Source of the DNA: Plectrocnemia conspersa
Taxonomy: Eukaryota > Arthropoda > Insecta > Trichoptera > Polycentropodidae
Length of the DNA stretch: 64,000 nt
Direction of reading: 5' to 3'
Assembly: GCA_009617715.1 (NCBI GenBank)
Contig: VTFK01000224.1
Coordinates: forward strand, 124,001 to 188,000
The position numbers were made by a program, and so were the translations under genes. The notes beneath the pieces were generated by a model. It ran no database searches. It saw only the letters and a list, made by a program, of their open reading frames with translations, and was not told the DNA's origin. Positions 24,045 through 35,700 of the stretch are shown in pieces; positions within the stretch are counted from its first letter, which is position 1; the number at the start of each line of letters is the position of its first letter.

Positions 24045-24305
24045 GTTAATATTTCTAGGAGTCGGATACTCATGCTTTTTTTTTGATGGAATCATGGTCC
24101 CTACGTTTCGGCCAGATTCGTTCAGACCATCCTCAGGGGAAAATTGAGATCTGAACAACCACATGCTGGGCTTTGCCCACACCGGATGTTCATATTCTCA
24201 ATTTTCCCTGAGGATGGCCGGGCGAATCTGGCCGAAACGTAGGGACCATGATTCCACACGGAATCAAAAAAAAGTACGTGGAGTAATCCGACTCCTAGAA
24301 ATATT

Positions 24306-24307
<2 letters not shown>
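24045..24307. mobile_element. Foldback element between (TA)n tracts, element I
   Basis: Inverted arms of about 100 bp: AATATTTCTAGGAGTCGGAT at the left and its inverse at 24289-24307, plus GGAATCATGGTCCCTACGTT with CGGCCAGATTCG inverted on the right. The unpaired centre is about 50 bp. It has no ORF and is bounded on both sides by (TA)n. Confidence 0.75.

Positions 24308-24308
<1 letters not shown>

Positions 24309-24377
<69 letters not shown>
24309..24377. repeat. (TA)n microsatellite
   Basis: About 68 bp of alternating TA between two foldback elements. Confidence 0.95.
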
Positions 24378-24378
<1 letters not shown>

Positions 24379-24381
<3 letters not shown>

Positions 24382-24506
24382 ATCTCGAGATTCATCGCGA
24401 TTTATGCTTACTTGTATTCTATATTTCGGCCGTGATCATGGCCGGAAAATCACGGCCGAAATATAGAATACAAGTAAGCATAAATCGCGATGAATCCCGA
24501 GATTTA
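24379..24506. mobile_element. Foldback element between (TA)n tracts, element II
   Basis: A near-perfect palindrome: AAATCTCGAGATTCATCGCG at the left against CGCGATGAATCCCGAGATTT at the right, with arms of about 55 bp and a centre near CGTGATCATGGCCGG. It differs in sequence from element I but has the same (TA)n-bounded arrangement. Confidence 0.8.
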
Positions 24507-24540
24507 AAAAATAATTATACTCGCAAAAAAATCTAAAAAT

Positions 24541-24543
<3 letters not shown>

Positions 24544-24608
<65 letters not shown>
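24544..24608. repeat. (TA)n microsatellite
   Basis: About 65 bp of alternating TA closing the foldback cluster on the right. Confidence 0.95.
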
Positions 24609-24610
<2 letters not shown>

Positions 24611-25033
24611 GTTTGCGCGATAATCACCGAACTATAATTTTACATATCAATAGTTTTTTTTATCTGTGTGACGAAAAAAATATAAATGTGTTATCTATTT
24701 TAGTAAAAATTTTGATTCATATTCGAATTTCATGTAAAAAATGTATATATAAATAATTAATTAAAAAATATTTTGTTACTTTGAATCCGGATATAATAAT
24801 AACAAGCATATCTTTACAAAAAAATATACAATAATATTAGATAATTAATAGAAAAATATAATATTATTTAAGATTTTTTTACATTATCAATGTAAATTAA
24901 GAAGTGTTCGTACGTAAGTAATGTGTCGTCTATATTATATAATATATAATCATTCACAAAATTTTGGGCGATAATAAATTTAGTATTATAAAAATATTCA
25001 CTATATTTTATTAAAATTCAAAAAGACATTAAA

Positions 25034-25230
25034 AATTAGTTAGCACGGCGTCACGCTCAAAAATCAATAATTGTTACTCCTGACTGCGATTCTTGTGCTG
25101 TTTAAACCCATACTTCACATAAACGAATTAACCATTATATTATTATTATATTTGTTTAGGTTAGGTTTGGGTTTGAACAGCAAGTGGACGTTTCGTAACA
25201 ATCATATTTTTACGTGGCGCCGTGCTAATT
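25034..25230. mobile_element. TIR-bearing MITE, about 197 bp
   Basis: The ends TTAGCACGGCGTCACG and, inverted, TTAGCACGGCGCCACG match over about 16 bp. Similarity continues inward (ATTGTTAC; GCTGTTTAAACCCATAC against GCTGTTCAAACCCAAAC). There is no coding capacity. Confidence 0.65.
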
Positions 25231-26434
25231 AACAAGTAGCAATATTTTTATCCATATATAAAATTCATTCATTTTTAAATGTATATTTATATATATACAT
25301 ATTTTTTATTAAAATTAAGTCCATTGTGACCTGACAGGTTAATCCAATGCATGATGATGGCCAAAAGCATAAAATATATTATTTTTTTAAATACATACAT
25401 GATAAAAGGACAGACACAGCTGTTCATTATCCCGTACGAACTGAACCAAATCCCCATATGTGCACTAGAAAATGTCAATATCTCGATGCACAGTAATGAG
25501 CCGACGGATGGTCATTGCCAGAGAAGTTCTAGACTTCATAGGCAAGAACAGTGATATGAGTACATATTAATATATGTATTTTTATTTTAACGTATCAAAA
25601 GATTTAATCTGCTTAATATGAAAGCAAGAGTTTCGGCAAATACATAGAAAAATTTAAAAACAAGATACACCACCTCTACTCGAATACACCACCTCTTATC
25701 GTTTTCGAATACGTTTATTTTTATTTTAATTACACCGCATCTTAAATTAGATTCGTTGAAAACATTAAAATATAAGCCGCAATACATTTCCTACTGATAA
25801 CAATAATAATTATAAATTATAAAAATCACGTATATTTTGTAGTATTAAACTGTACAATGCTATTGAGCTCCACATTAATGTAAATATAACTAGATGGGAA
25901 AATCCATGCACTTAATAAGTATCTGTACTTATCTTGAATTCTATAGACGATTGAATAACTGTTATAAGTTATATTTTTCCTGTTTACTTTAATATCCATA
26001 ATTAGAGCATATATCATATTTTTCATATTTCCCACATCTCTTATTTTATCGCTGTGTTAAAATCGTACACAATTTAAATTATTCGGGAAATACTACTGAA
26101 ATCGATCATTGACCCGCGTGAAAGACAACTATACGATACATATTTAATCTTATTTTTATAATGCAATCTTGAATGAAATCTAATAATAATATTAAAAAAA
26201 AAACATTTAACAAACCAGATTCATGGTAATATAATTGGCAAATTATTGTAATCACATTCCATAAATATGTGTGTTTACCAAATGACACAATGGTTGAAAG
26301 GTTATCGTGCAATTATTTATATTTGAAGACAAATAAAAGAGGCTTACGATAAACGTTTTCATTATTGACTAGCCGACATTGGCGAGCGTTGTTTCGCTTC
26401 ACATTTACACCAGTGCTGACTTGCAATACACAAT
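25231..26434. other. AT-rich spacer and promoter region of paralogue B
   Basis: A short SINE-tail-like piece (TGTGACCTGACAGGTTAATC) occurs at 25327. An AATAAAAG stretch near 26332 could serve as a TATA-like element for the gene starting at 26435. No gene. Confidence 0.4.
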
Positions 26435-28378
26435 ATGAAGAGACTTCTTTTCCTGTTCCTGCTGTGCACCACCATAGATAGAGGATTCATCTATGCCGGA
26501 AGATCGAGTGGTGGTGGTAGCAGGGGTGGCGGTGGTAGCAGGGGTGGTAGCAGAGGCGGTGGTGGATACAGCTCTCATAGTTATTCCAAACCTTCCTATA
26601 CTTCTCATACTTCTCATACCAGTTCTCATGGGACAAGTTATCATCCTTCGGCGCCAGCCTCGCCGAGTAATTATGGATGGACAATGGGAAATAGACCAAG
26701 TTCTACGATTTATCAAGGAGCAAGTGCCGGTGCCGGTGCTAGTATAGCGGCTGGTGGTGGTTCCAGGCACACGTATCCTTCAAGTTCTGGTAATTCTGGC
26801 TTAGATAGAATTAGCGCCACGCATTCATATCCCGTTAACAGTGGAGTCTCTGGCACTGGAAGTCATGCATATCCATCTGGAGGAGGACTATCGGGAACTT
26901 CACACTCCTATCCAACAAATACCGGCTTTTCTGGATCTACTGCACCGAAATATCCATCGCAAATAACGCCACAACACACTTACCCAGCCAACACTAACAA
27001 TGGAGCCTTTGGCACTGGAAGTCATTTGTATCCCTCTGGAGTAGGCCAATCGGGAACTTCGCACTCCTATCCAGTAAGCACAGGCTTTTCTGGATCTATT
27101 TCGGCAAAATATCCATCGCCACAACACACTTATCCAGCCAACTCTGGTTTCTCCGGATCTACAGCGCCAAAATATCCATCTGGATCCATCACACCACAGC
27201 ATACGTATCCAGCGACTAGTGGCGGATCGAGTTTCAACAACGCTCACAAGCAACCTATAATTCCAGCTCAAATTACACCACAGCATACGTATCCTTCGCA
27301 TAGTGGAATCTCTGGAACAAGTGTGGTGAAACCTTATCCAACTCAACCGGGGTACCAAAGCGGTGGAATCACTGCTCAACATGCATCTGGAACGTACTCG
27401 GGTGTGCCTCAACAACCTCAATACCAACCAGCTTATGCTCATCCGGCTTCATATAACACATATAGTGGTGGATATGGTTTTGGAGGAGCAGCAGCTCCTC
27501 ACTATCAAACCGGTCCAGTATTTGTACCAGTCTATCAACACACCCACACTTATTCATCTTCAAACAACGATCTATTGACAGGTCTAGCGATTTGGAACAT
27601 GGCTAGGCATAGCGGCCACACGCATCATTACCATCACGATAATTATAATGGTTACGGAAATAACCAGAATTATGGAGGTAACTATAACAATTATAACAAT
27701 AGAAGAGATGGCGGCTATAGAGATTGCTCTTTGACGACTTACAACACCGATGGATCTATAACTAAAACCAATATCCCATGCGAGATAGCCAATACGTTCG
27801 GATCGACCACAGATTTCAAAGACGATCCCATATTAAACACTCCAAAAGAAACGTGGAAGTCAACTTGTGCGATTTCAATGATGAAGGATAACAAAATCGA
27901 AAAGACGGAGATACCTTGCGAATATTTGTATAAGAAAGCAGCAGAGCGTCCTAAAAACATAACCCAAGAAGCACCCTTAGCTCTATTTCCAGCTCCGCCT
28001 CTATCTGTTATTCCTTTGGGAGCGGCTGCTGAGAATGATGATATATATAAATCAGAAACGATCTTCCCATCTTCGACTACTCAGCTACCGACTATAGCAG
28101 AAGAAAGCAACACCACTACAACTGTACAACCTTCCCAGAATACAACTGAAACTGTTACAGAGACAAACAACACAACATCGACTATTTCCCTAGAGTCCAC
28201 AACAGTTGCGACTGTAATCGATAATACAAATTCTACAAATGTTCCAGTCAGTACAACTACAACTATGAAAGCAGTTCCATTAGAAGTATTAGGAATATCT
28301 GATACACCCGTGTCAACCACTGCAATTCCGGATAATGAAAAAAACACTGAAACCGTCGAAACTACAACGGCGATATAA
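26435..28378 (+). CDS. Secreted HAYP/GLSG-repeat prion-like protein, paralogue B
   Basis: A 647-residue single-exon relative of the 20643 gene; family unrecognised. The order is: signal peptide (MKRLLFLFLLCTTIDRGFIYA); Gly/Ser/Arg-rich region; SNYGWTMGN block; about ten units built on HTYP/HSYP/HAYP and SG-SG motifs, here often preceded by ITPQ; Tyr-rich stretch; hydrophobic LLTGLAIWNMARHSG; His- then Asn/Tyr-rich linker; Cys-pair modules DCSLTTYNTD...NIPC and TCAISMMKDN...EIPC; KNITQE; and a long Thr/Val-rich tail with many N-glycosylation sites. It sits about 4.2 kb downstream of paralogue A on the same strand, so a tandem duplication is the likely origin. It is longer through repeat expansion and tail extension. 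The alternating conserved and repetitive blocks suggest selection on the C-terminal modules. Confidence 0.88.
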   Translation: MKRLLFLFLLCTTIDRGFIYAGRSSGGGSRGGGGSRGGSRGGGGYSSHSYSKPSYTSHTSHTSSHGTSYHPSAPASPSNYGWTMGNRPSSTIYQGASAGAGASIAAGGGSRHTYPSSSGNSGLDRISATHSYPVNSGVSGTGSHAYPSGGGLSGTSHSYPTNTGFSGSTAPKYPSQITPQHTYPANTNNGAFGTGSHLYPSGVGQSGTSHSYPVSTGFSGSISAKYPSPQHTYPANSGFSGSTAPKYPSGSITPQHTYPATSGGSSFNNAHKQPIIPAQITPQHTYPSHSGISGTSVVKPYPTQPGYQSGGITAQHASGTYSGVPQQPQYQPAYAHPASYNTYSGGYGFGGAAAPHYQTGPVFVPVYQHTHTYSSSNNDLLTGLAIWNMARHSGHTHHYHHDNYNGYGNNQNYGGNYNNYNNRRDGGYRDCSLTTYNTDGSITKTNIPCEIANTFGSTTDFKDDPILNTPKETWKSTCAISMMKDNKIEKTEIPCEYLYKKAAERPKNITQEAPLALFPAPPLSVIPLGAAAENDDIYKSETIFPSSTTQLPTIAEESNTTTTVQPSQNTTETVTETNNTTSTISLESTTVATVIDNTNSTNVPVSTTTTMKAVPLEVLGISDTPVSTTAIPDNEKNTETVETTTAI

Positions 28379-29205
28379 ATACGTGTTTGCACAGTTGTAA
28401 AAACCAATGCAAATACGTATATAGCATGTAAATTGTAAATATTTATATAACGGTTTGACATTGAGATATGAATAGCAAAAAATGTCAAATTTAATGTATA
28501 AAATATATATAAATTTATCATTAATTAAATCGAATATTTAGTTAAGTAAATGTAAACGTATTATTTATGTTATATAATAGATGTATAAATTTTGATAAAT
28601 AAATAAATTAATATTTTTTGTTTGAGTATTATTTACAAGTACGAATTTTAATGCTGCGCAATAAAAGTTAGATATAAGTTCAAATTTAAGTTCAAGTGAA
28701 ATGATAACACCAAAAAATAAATCCGACATGAAACGTGTAATTGTTGATAATTTATAATATGAGTTTTGCTTTCTATTAAAAAATATTATCCAAGGACATT
28801 TCTAAAGATAGCAAATTTGTTTAAACTAGTGATAAAGGTGAAATATAGCTATTTTATTTTGTTTTTGAAAGTTTTTAAAAAAACAGTCATATTACAAATT
28901 TACGCTCATTAATTATATTGTATAATTATGTTAGAACAAAGCCCATGAAATGTATTCAAATGCTTATTCATTGTAAAGACCTTCAATGCCACCACTATTT
29001 GTTCAACATGTTATTTATAATAATTTAAATGTGCTAAGTTCTGATATGTGATTCTATTTTTTAACGGCAAGGCTTTTGAAAATATTGTTTTCTTACTTTA
29101 AATCAATAAGTGTTTATTTTTAATAAAAAAAATGTTTTGGCGTTTCGTTTTTGACAGTTAAACTAATATTTCAAAGTTTGGGTTCGGTGTGCTGTTAACA
29201 ATTGA
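28379..29205. other. 3' flank and AT-rich spacer
   Basis: AATAAATAAATTAAT poly(A)-type signals lie near 28600. No gene is seen. Confidence 0.45.
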
Positions 29206-29416
29206 ACTATTCTCGAGGAATTTCAGTTTTGGATTCCGAAACCTCTTCATGAGTCACGATCGCGTCCTTTTTTGTTTCCCGTTTGAGTCAGGACGTCCGC
29301 ACTAGCCCACTCGCCTTGTTTGCCTCCATCCAGGTCCGTAATAAGTTGGCACTGCATATTGATATATTTAATGTCAGATACGAGGAGCTGTTTTGGTTCG
29401 CGATATATTGTTTAAA
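29206..29416 (+). mobile_element. Jockey/CR1-like LINE 3' fragment, copy B
   Basis: Shares with copy A the block from TTTCAGTTTTGG through TCACGATCGCGTCC to the terminal ORF2 peptide NKLALHIDIFNVRYEELFWF. There is a frame change inside, and only the end of ORF2 is present. Confidence 0.7.
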
Positions 29417-29947
29417 TAAATATTTATTTATTAAACTTGTATTATTTCTGCTCATCATAACGTTATTATGTTCACCTGTTCGATCACAATATTTAAAAAA
29501 CACACTATTAATAATGTAATGTTAATGGTTCACGTTGATATAATTTTATACGTATTTAAAAATATCTGATATTTTTAGCTAAAAATATATATCAAACCAT
29601 GAAAGTTATCAATAATTTTATTGACAGTGTAATACACAAACAAATAAAGTCCACAGTGTTTATATATTTTTTAATTATGTTTTTATTATATTTTTTAATT
29701 GCGAATAAGATTTTTGCTATTTTTTTACAATCGAGTTGAACAAATTACGCAATAACGGACTTTGAAATTAACGTTACTTACAAATTTCTGGATAAGAATC
29801 ACGGCATTGGCTAAATTTAGTACAGATAATCCCCTTATGGGTATACGATGGCATAGTCGCGTAAATCTTGAACTTTGAACTGGTTTTTCTGGCGAAAAGT
29901 CGTACGTTGCGTTTATCTAAAGCGGTTACTTTGCGGTAACTTTGTCA

Positions 29948-29955
29948 TATATAAG
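29948..29955 (+). promoter_or_regulatory. TATA box for the 30045 gene
   Basis: TATATAAG lies 97 bp before the ATG, leaving a 5' UTR of roughly 65 bp. Confidence 0.5.
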
Positions 29956-30044
29956 ATATTTTTTAATATTTAACCAAGAAGTTGTGTCAAACGAAGGTTA
30001 GTAAATATTTGCGTTGCGTTTAAGGCGCGCCTTCCCAGCACAAA

Positions 30045-30539
30045 ATGGCGAAACTGATTGTGGTGTTTGGCATCGTCTTGATGGCTATTGGAATCTTCTG
30101 CGACTTCGGGACCAACATCGACCCCAGCAGAGAAACCAGGTTGGACATCAACAGAGAAACGACCAGTTTCAACGGAGTCAAATGCTATACAAGACAGGTG
30201 TGCAAATTCAACTTCCCGAATCACATGGGATGCTTAGCTGTATCAAAAAAGATTTGTAAGAAAATCACGATACACAAAGTGATTGAAAATCAACCGATGA
30301 CTACTGAGAAACCAGTGATTACCACTAAAGCTACAACTACTACTGAGAAAATAATCGTAAACAAAACTCGTGCGACTAGCAAACCTATTGAAGAAACGAA
30401 AGGAGAAGATGCAAATAACATTACTCCAACATTGCCACCTTTCGGTGGTATACGAAAGGTGATTGATGTGCCGTCGAATTGTCCTATAGGCCAGAAAGCT
30501 GCTCAAGGCAATAAATGCAGAAGTACTGATTATCCATAA
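30045..30539 (+). CDS. Secreted 164-residue protein with C-terminal CPIG...GNKCR motif
   Basis: Function unknown. The signal peptide is MAKLIVVFGIVLMAIGIFCD. The mature N-terminal domain has five cysteines in about 27 residues (CYTRQVC, then MGC, then KKICKK). Next comes a Thr/Lys-rich linker with an N-glycosylation site, then IRKVIDVPSNCPIGQKAAQG followed by NKCRSTDYP. That ending is the same short Cys motif as in the 15728 protein. The coding sequence appears to be one exon ending at TAA 30537-30539. A GTAAGT sequence lies 7 bp past the stop (30545), so the 3' UTR may be spliced. A neighbour at 31462 on the same strand ends in a related motif. Confidence 0.75.
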   Translation: MAKLIVVFGIVLMAIGIFCDFGTNIDPSRETRLDINRETTSFNGVKCYTRQVCKFNFPNHMGCLAVSKKICKKITIHKVIENQPMTTEKPVITTKATTTTEKIIVNKTRATSKPIEETKGEDANNITPTLPPFGGIRKVIDVPSNCPIGQKAAQGNKCRSTDYP

Positions 30540-30545
30540 AAAATG

Positions 30546-31461
30546 TAAGTTTTTTATCTGTCATTATAGGTGTAATTTTTCAATATTTTTACCACAAATT
30601 TAAACATGACGCTTAAAGTAATCATAAAATGTTAAAATATATATATTATTAACATATTAGATCAATCACTAATACAAATTATGCAGAAATAGAAAGTATA
30701 TTATATTTAATTTGTACTATAATTATAGTAAATGTAAACTAATAGTAGTACAATTTCACACTTTTAATGTCGGATTTACTTTAAATTTATGTTTGTCCAA
30801 GGAAAAGTTCTATTAAGTTAAAAATCTGCCATTACATAATTCCACTTCTTGATATGTATATAGATTGTTTTATATTTTTTCCAAAATAAGATAATTCCAT
30901 TAAAGTTAGTTTTGTTCTCATACATACATAATATGTCTAAAATGTGATAAAAAAACATTTTTACTATTGAAGTTGATACTAAGAACTATCAAAACATTGT
31001 AAAAAAAACATATTTAATTTATTCAAAAAGAAGGTTGATATTTAGTATCATTACAAAAAACAAAATTAATGATATCTTGCTTATAGACAAACAAATAGTA
31101 TATAATATCATGAAATATTGTTTATGCACGATTTTTATTTTGATAGGCGATTGAAATTTTAAATTTGTTGTTTTTCTTATACATATAACAAAAATATTAT
31201 TCATTCCACATTGTGTAACTTAAATTTTGTATTATTATATCATACTAAAAATCATATCAGTAACGTCCTTTGAATTTTAAGCAATTAATTGTGCCTAATT
31301 CACTTCCTTGTTGTACGTTATTTGTTACTCTAATCAGTTCCTTTATTTCCAGGATACTGCGGTTTTCTAGGTGTAATATATATATTTCGGTAGTGATCAA
31401 ATTCACACAAGCAATCAGTAAACGTGTGCAATAACAACCACATTGTAAAAGTTCAGATAAA
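30546..31461. other. AT-rich spacer
   Basis: No gene apart from the promoter of the 31462 ORF: a TATATATA stretch at 31377 and TCAGTAAA at 31415. Confidence 0.45.
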
Positions 31462-31770
31462 ATGTTATTCGTAAAAGGACGTCATATTTTCCCGTTGTTA
31501 CTACTGATGTGTTTTTCGCTTGGAACTTACGGACGATTAACGCGTGTACGAAATGCGAAGCCAAAGGAAATGACTGTCTTTCAAGTTGAAATGTCTGGTA
31601 GTGGGCACGGTCGTGATGATGAAGATTACAGTGGCGATTACGGCGACGATATAGGCAGTGGAAAGAGTGATGACGATTATATGGATGAGCATGTTGAAGA
31701 ACAAAAGAATGCCCCCCCTGGACATATGATGGACCAACGCGGAAAATGCAAACAAATATTTTCAAATTGA
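31462..31770 (+). CDS. Secreted acidic 102-residue protein with a degenerate terminal motif
   Basis: The N-terminus MLFVKGRHIFPLLLLMCFSL is a signal peptide with a basic n-region (cleavage probably after TYG). The mature part is short and strongly acidic, with Asp/Tyr/Gly-rich runs (RDDEDYSGDYGDDIG). It ends in NAPPGHMMDQRGKCKQIFSN. This matches the CPPG-x(5)-G-x-C pattern of its neighbours except that the first Cys is Ala, leaving a single Cys. The TATA-like tract and TCAGT initiator lie within 90 bp upstream. SGSG and Asp/Tyr stretches might carry glycosaminoglycan or sulphotyrosine, but this is inference. Function unknown. Confidence 0.72.
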   Translation: MLFVKGRHIFPLLLLMCFSLGTYGRLTRVRNAKPKEMTVFQVEMSGSGHGRDDEDYSGDYGDDIGSGKSDDDYMDEHVEEQKNAPPGHMMDQRGKCKQIFSN

Positions 31771-32700
31771 TTTATTTAAGTGAAACTGAGCACAATTTAA
31801 AGTTAATCTATAATAAAACGCTTATTTGCTTATTATTTTTATGAGTTAGTTTTTCCCTTTCATTTTATTCGTAAAAAATGCAAAGAGACGCTATTATTTT
31901 AAATTTAAATTTTAATATTTATGTTTTTATTATTTAATTATTGTTTGTATTTTAATAAAATAATAAAATATTTATTTCCTTTTTAATTGCTGTGTTTTAT
32001 TTAATTTATTTTATACTTATGGTCAAATATATTTGCGTTATGACCAAAATTAAAAATATAAACGTTGACACAAGTGAAGTGTTTACGCCTGACATCTTTT
32101 CAAAAAGAAGACTTAAAAATGTCGTTCAAAGTTGCTTGTTTATAAATTGCGTAATAAAAGCATTTGAGATAATTGTTCTTATTAACCGCATATAACGTTA
32201 AAAGGTTTGTTTTTAAAAATTGTCATAAAATAGTCACAAGTAACAATAAAATACTACCCACATTTTATGTATAGATAATAAAAATATCTAATAAATTATT
32301 TATAAACGTAAATTAATTAAAAGGCTTTCATTAATACAGTATTACGATACATAACATATATTTAAATTATTTTAATGGTTTATAATAAATTTTAAAAATC
32401 AAGGTTATATTCCACAAAATATTTCAGTAACTTTTGATTATATGAAATGCTTAAATCAATCAATAATAACGATGTTTGGAATGAATAAATTTGTTTATGT
32501 AGTGAATAATCTAGGTTTCTTACTGTAGAAGATAAGAGAAAGATTTAATTGCTCTCGAATGCATTAAAATTTCATTGTGACGCTTGACATCGTCGTATAC
32601 GATAACTAGTCTTCTTTCACTAGAGTGAGTGTCACATTAAATAATGTTTTATATTAGTATTTTTTGTACTAAATCAACTTATAGTTTAAAAAGTTAAACA
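31771..32700. other. AT-rich spacer upstream of GPR143
   Basis: Poly(A) signals (AATAAAATAATAAAATA) are near 31955. No further gene is seen. Confidence 0.45.
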
Positions 32701-35700
32701 ATGGCCGATCCCACGATACAAACCTTTTGCTGCCATCGGGGCAGATTCAACGTCGACATGGGAGTAAAAATAATGAGCGAATTTAACACTCACTCGTACA
32801 ACATTGTGTGTTTGTGTTCGTCGTTAATCGGAATATTAGGAGCATTGTATCAGGTAATTAATTATATATATTTGAAATAATTAAAATTTAATTAATGTTC
32901 CGAATAATACACTTCTAGATCTTACCAAAGGAAGAAATAGCTTACCAGACTAGACCTCAGCTAGTTACAAGAACCAGAGGACAGAATATTATTAAATGGC
33001 TGGCAGTAGCAGACCTTCTCGCATCTTTAGGTTTTTATTTATATTGCATATTTACATTAACTTTTTTTTTTATTATGATTGTGATTATCTTATTACAGGC
33101 GTCTTTACCAGGTCGATTGTGTGGATAAATTTTAAAAATATAATGCCTGTAGACAACGATACTGCCGATGTTCTATTCTGTGCTTTCACATCGGTAATTT
33201 ATTTAACTAATATTACATTAACAATTAATTCAATTCAATTCATTATTATCTCAATCTTAAAAATATTGTATTTCATACAACAGACATAGTATGTTTAAAA
33301 GTGCAAAATCATTTGTTTTAAATATTATTTTCAAATTTAATGTATTATATGTAGTATCATTTGGATGATTTTCATCAATCATAATAATACAAGATACATA
33401 TACTTGCCACAAAATACAAGAGTTTAGTTATAAATTTAAACAAGTTTACTTTACTTAAAACACATTTAAGTTTTTAAAAAAAATATCACCATTGAATAGC
33501 TAGAAAATGTTATTGTTGTATTTTATACAACAGACGTATGTTTAAATCAGTAGTTTCCAAAACTATGATCCTAATTATAACTTGTGTGACTAAAAGATCA
33601 GTACTTAAGCAGCACTCCAATTATATTTAATATTTTTAGTGTAAAATTATATCTATAATTCACTTTAAGGCTTATCTCGTATGGTATTTCATTGGTCCAC
33701 TTGCGCTGAGCAAAGTTCTCATACACGCTCCAACTACTTTATTGTTATTCCGACACTTAAATGATAAAGATTGATAGATTATTGATTTTGATAGCTTATA
33801 ACTTTCACTATTTCAACATAAAAAAAAATATAGTAACGTTTCTAATTTCTCTAATTTTGTTTAAAATATAGAAAAGAGTAATGACAAGTTTATCGTACGT
33901 GTATCAGCATCTTGTACTTTAGAGCAAATTGGTGAGGCGTACACTCAAAGTTGTCATCTCTTTTTCACTTATGTATAATGATAAAATTAATAGACCTCAA
34001 AGTGACTCTGTTAAAAAAAACGGAGTATATGTGTACAATTCATTTTAATTTTTATATCTCAGAATATCTTAATGCTAGTGAAAAATTAACAAAAATTTTC
34101 TAATAACGTTTATTAAAATTAATTTATTATACACCAAACTGTTATTTGTGAAAAAAATCATACATAAAAAATTCACTATCAAGAATAATAATACGACTTT
34201 TAGTTAATATTAATCCAATATTATTAAAAAAATAATATGTATGTCCCTTAAATATCGTTAAAATAGAATCAATGATTCTCATATTTTTCATTGTTAAAAA
34301 TATTCAGTAATCAAATATAATATCAGATTATTTAGATTGTGCCAAACCAATGTTTTTCAATTATTTTTGTTAAAACAAACTAATATTTTCTTTAGATAGA
34401 AAATGTAATATTAACGTTTAATATATTTATTTTTTATATTATTTGTTAAAATAAAAGTTTTTGCTATTAACAACAATCTACAACTTTATATGATCGATAA
34501 ACTTTCATCAATCTGCAAGTTAAGAGGGTTTCGATTTTTAGGGTCAGAATAAATATCAAATGATTAAAATAAAAATGTAAGACGATCAAAATTCAAATAA
34601 TAAATGGTTATAATTATTTTATTCAGGGTTAGAATAAATATCATATGGTTAGAATAAAAATTACTTACGGTCAGATTAAATATTTAAGATATTCAGATAT
34701 AGGACGATCATCTGAATTAAAAAATTATAACATTGATTTAAATGGGCAATAAATTATTTATATTAAAAATATCGTATAAAAATCTCGCTCGCACGTAAAT
34801 GATCAGAACAGTGAATACCCCATGAATAACTCTCGACGAATTTATTTAATTGTATGTAATATGCGAAGGTATTCAGAGCGACAAACGAAGCGGAAATAAC
34901 GACAGAGCAGCTGCAGAGAGCATCTGACAACGTAGCAAACTCAACCACACAAGTTGGCCCTATTTTATCTTGATAATGCCCATCTGTCAACAAAAAATTA
35001 ATCTTGAGGTTAAAATACAGATCATATAATATATATACTGATCAATGAACTGTACTAAATACTGAAGAAAAAAATTATTCTGAACATATGTCAAAATAAT
35101 TCTAACCATTTAATATAAATTTCGACCAATTAATATAAATTCTGATCATAACCATATTAAAAATACGAGCTATAAATATATTTTAAAATCAATCAAATTT
35201 TCAAAAACAACTTCGAAGTTAGTCATTTCATATGCATATCACAGCCAGACAAACAAAAACCAACAATCTAAGTTTAAATGAAGCCACCGGTTGTTATCTC
35301 AATAGTTTATATTTTAGTTTTATCAAATAAGTCCAGTAAAGATATACACGGGTTTACATCATACAAGTATTAAAATTAAAATCATCTCTAAATACTATTT
35401 CATAATTATTTATTTAATTTAATCTATACGAGTCTAATTATGATTTTCAACATCACACATCATATGAATGGCTTGATTTAATATATATGTTCGTTCGTAT
35501 TCTTTAGGCTTGGACTCAATACTTCTACACGGCGACATGGCTATGGACGATGGTATACGCCATAGACATGTATCTGTTGATACACGAGAAGGATTCCCAC
35601 TCTAATGTATACCACGCCCTTTGCTGGGGGCTGCCGGCAGCGATGACGGCCGCGGGTCTGTCCATATTGTACATACCCGACGCCAAGTATGTCATACAAC

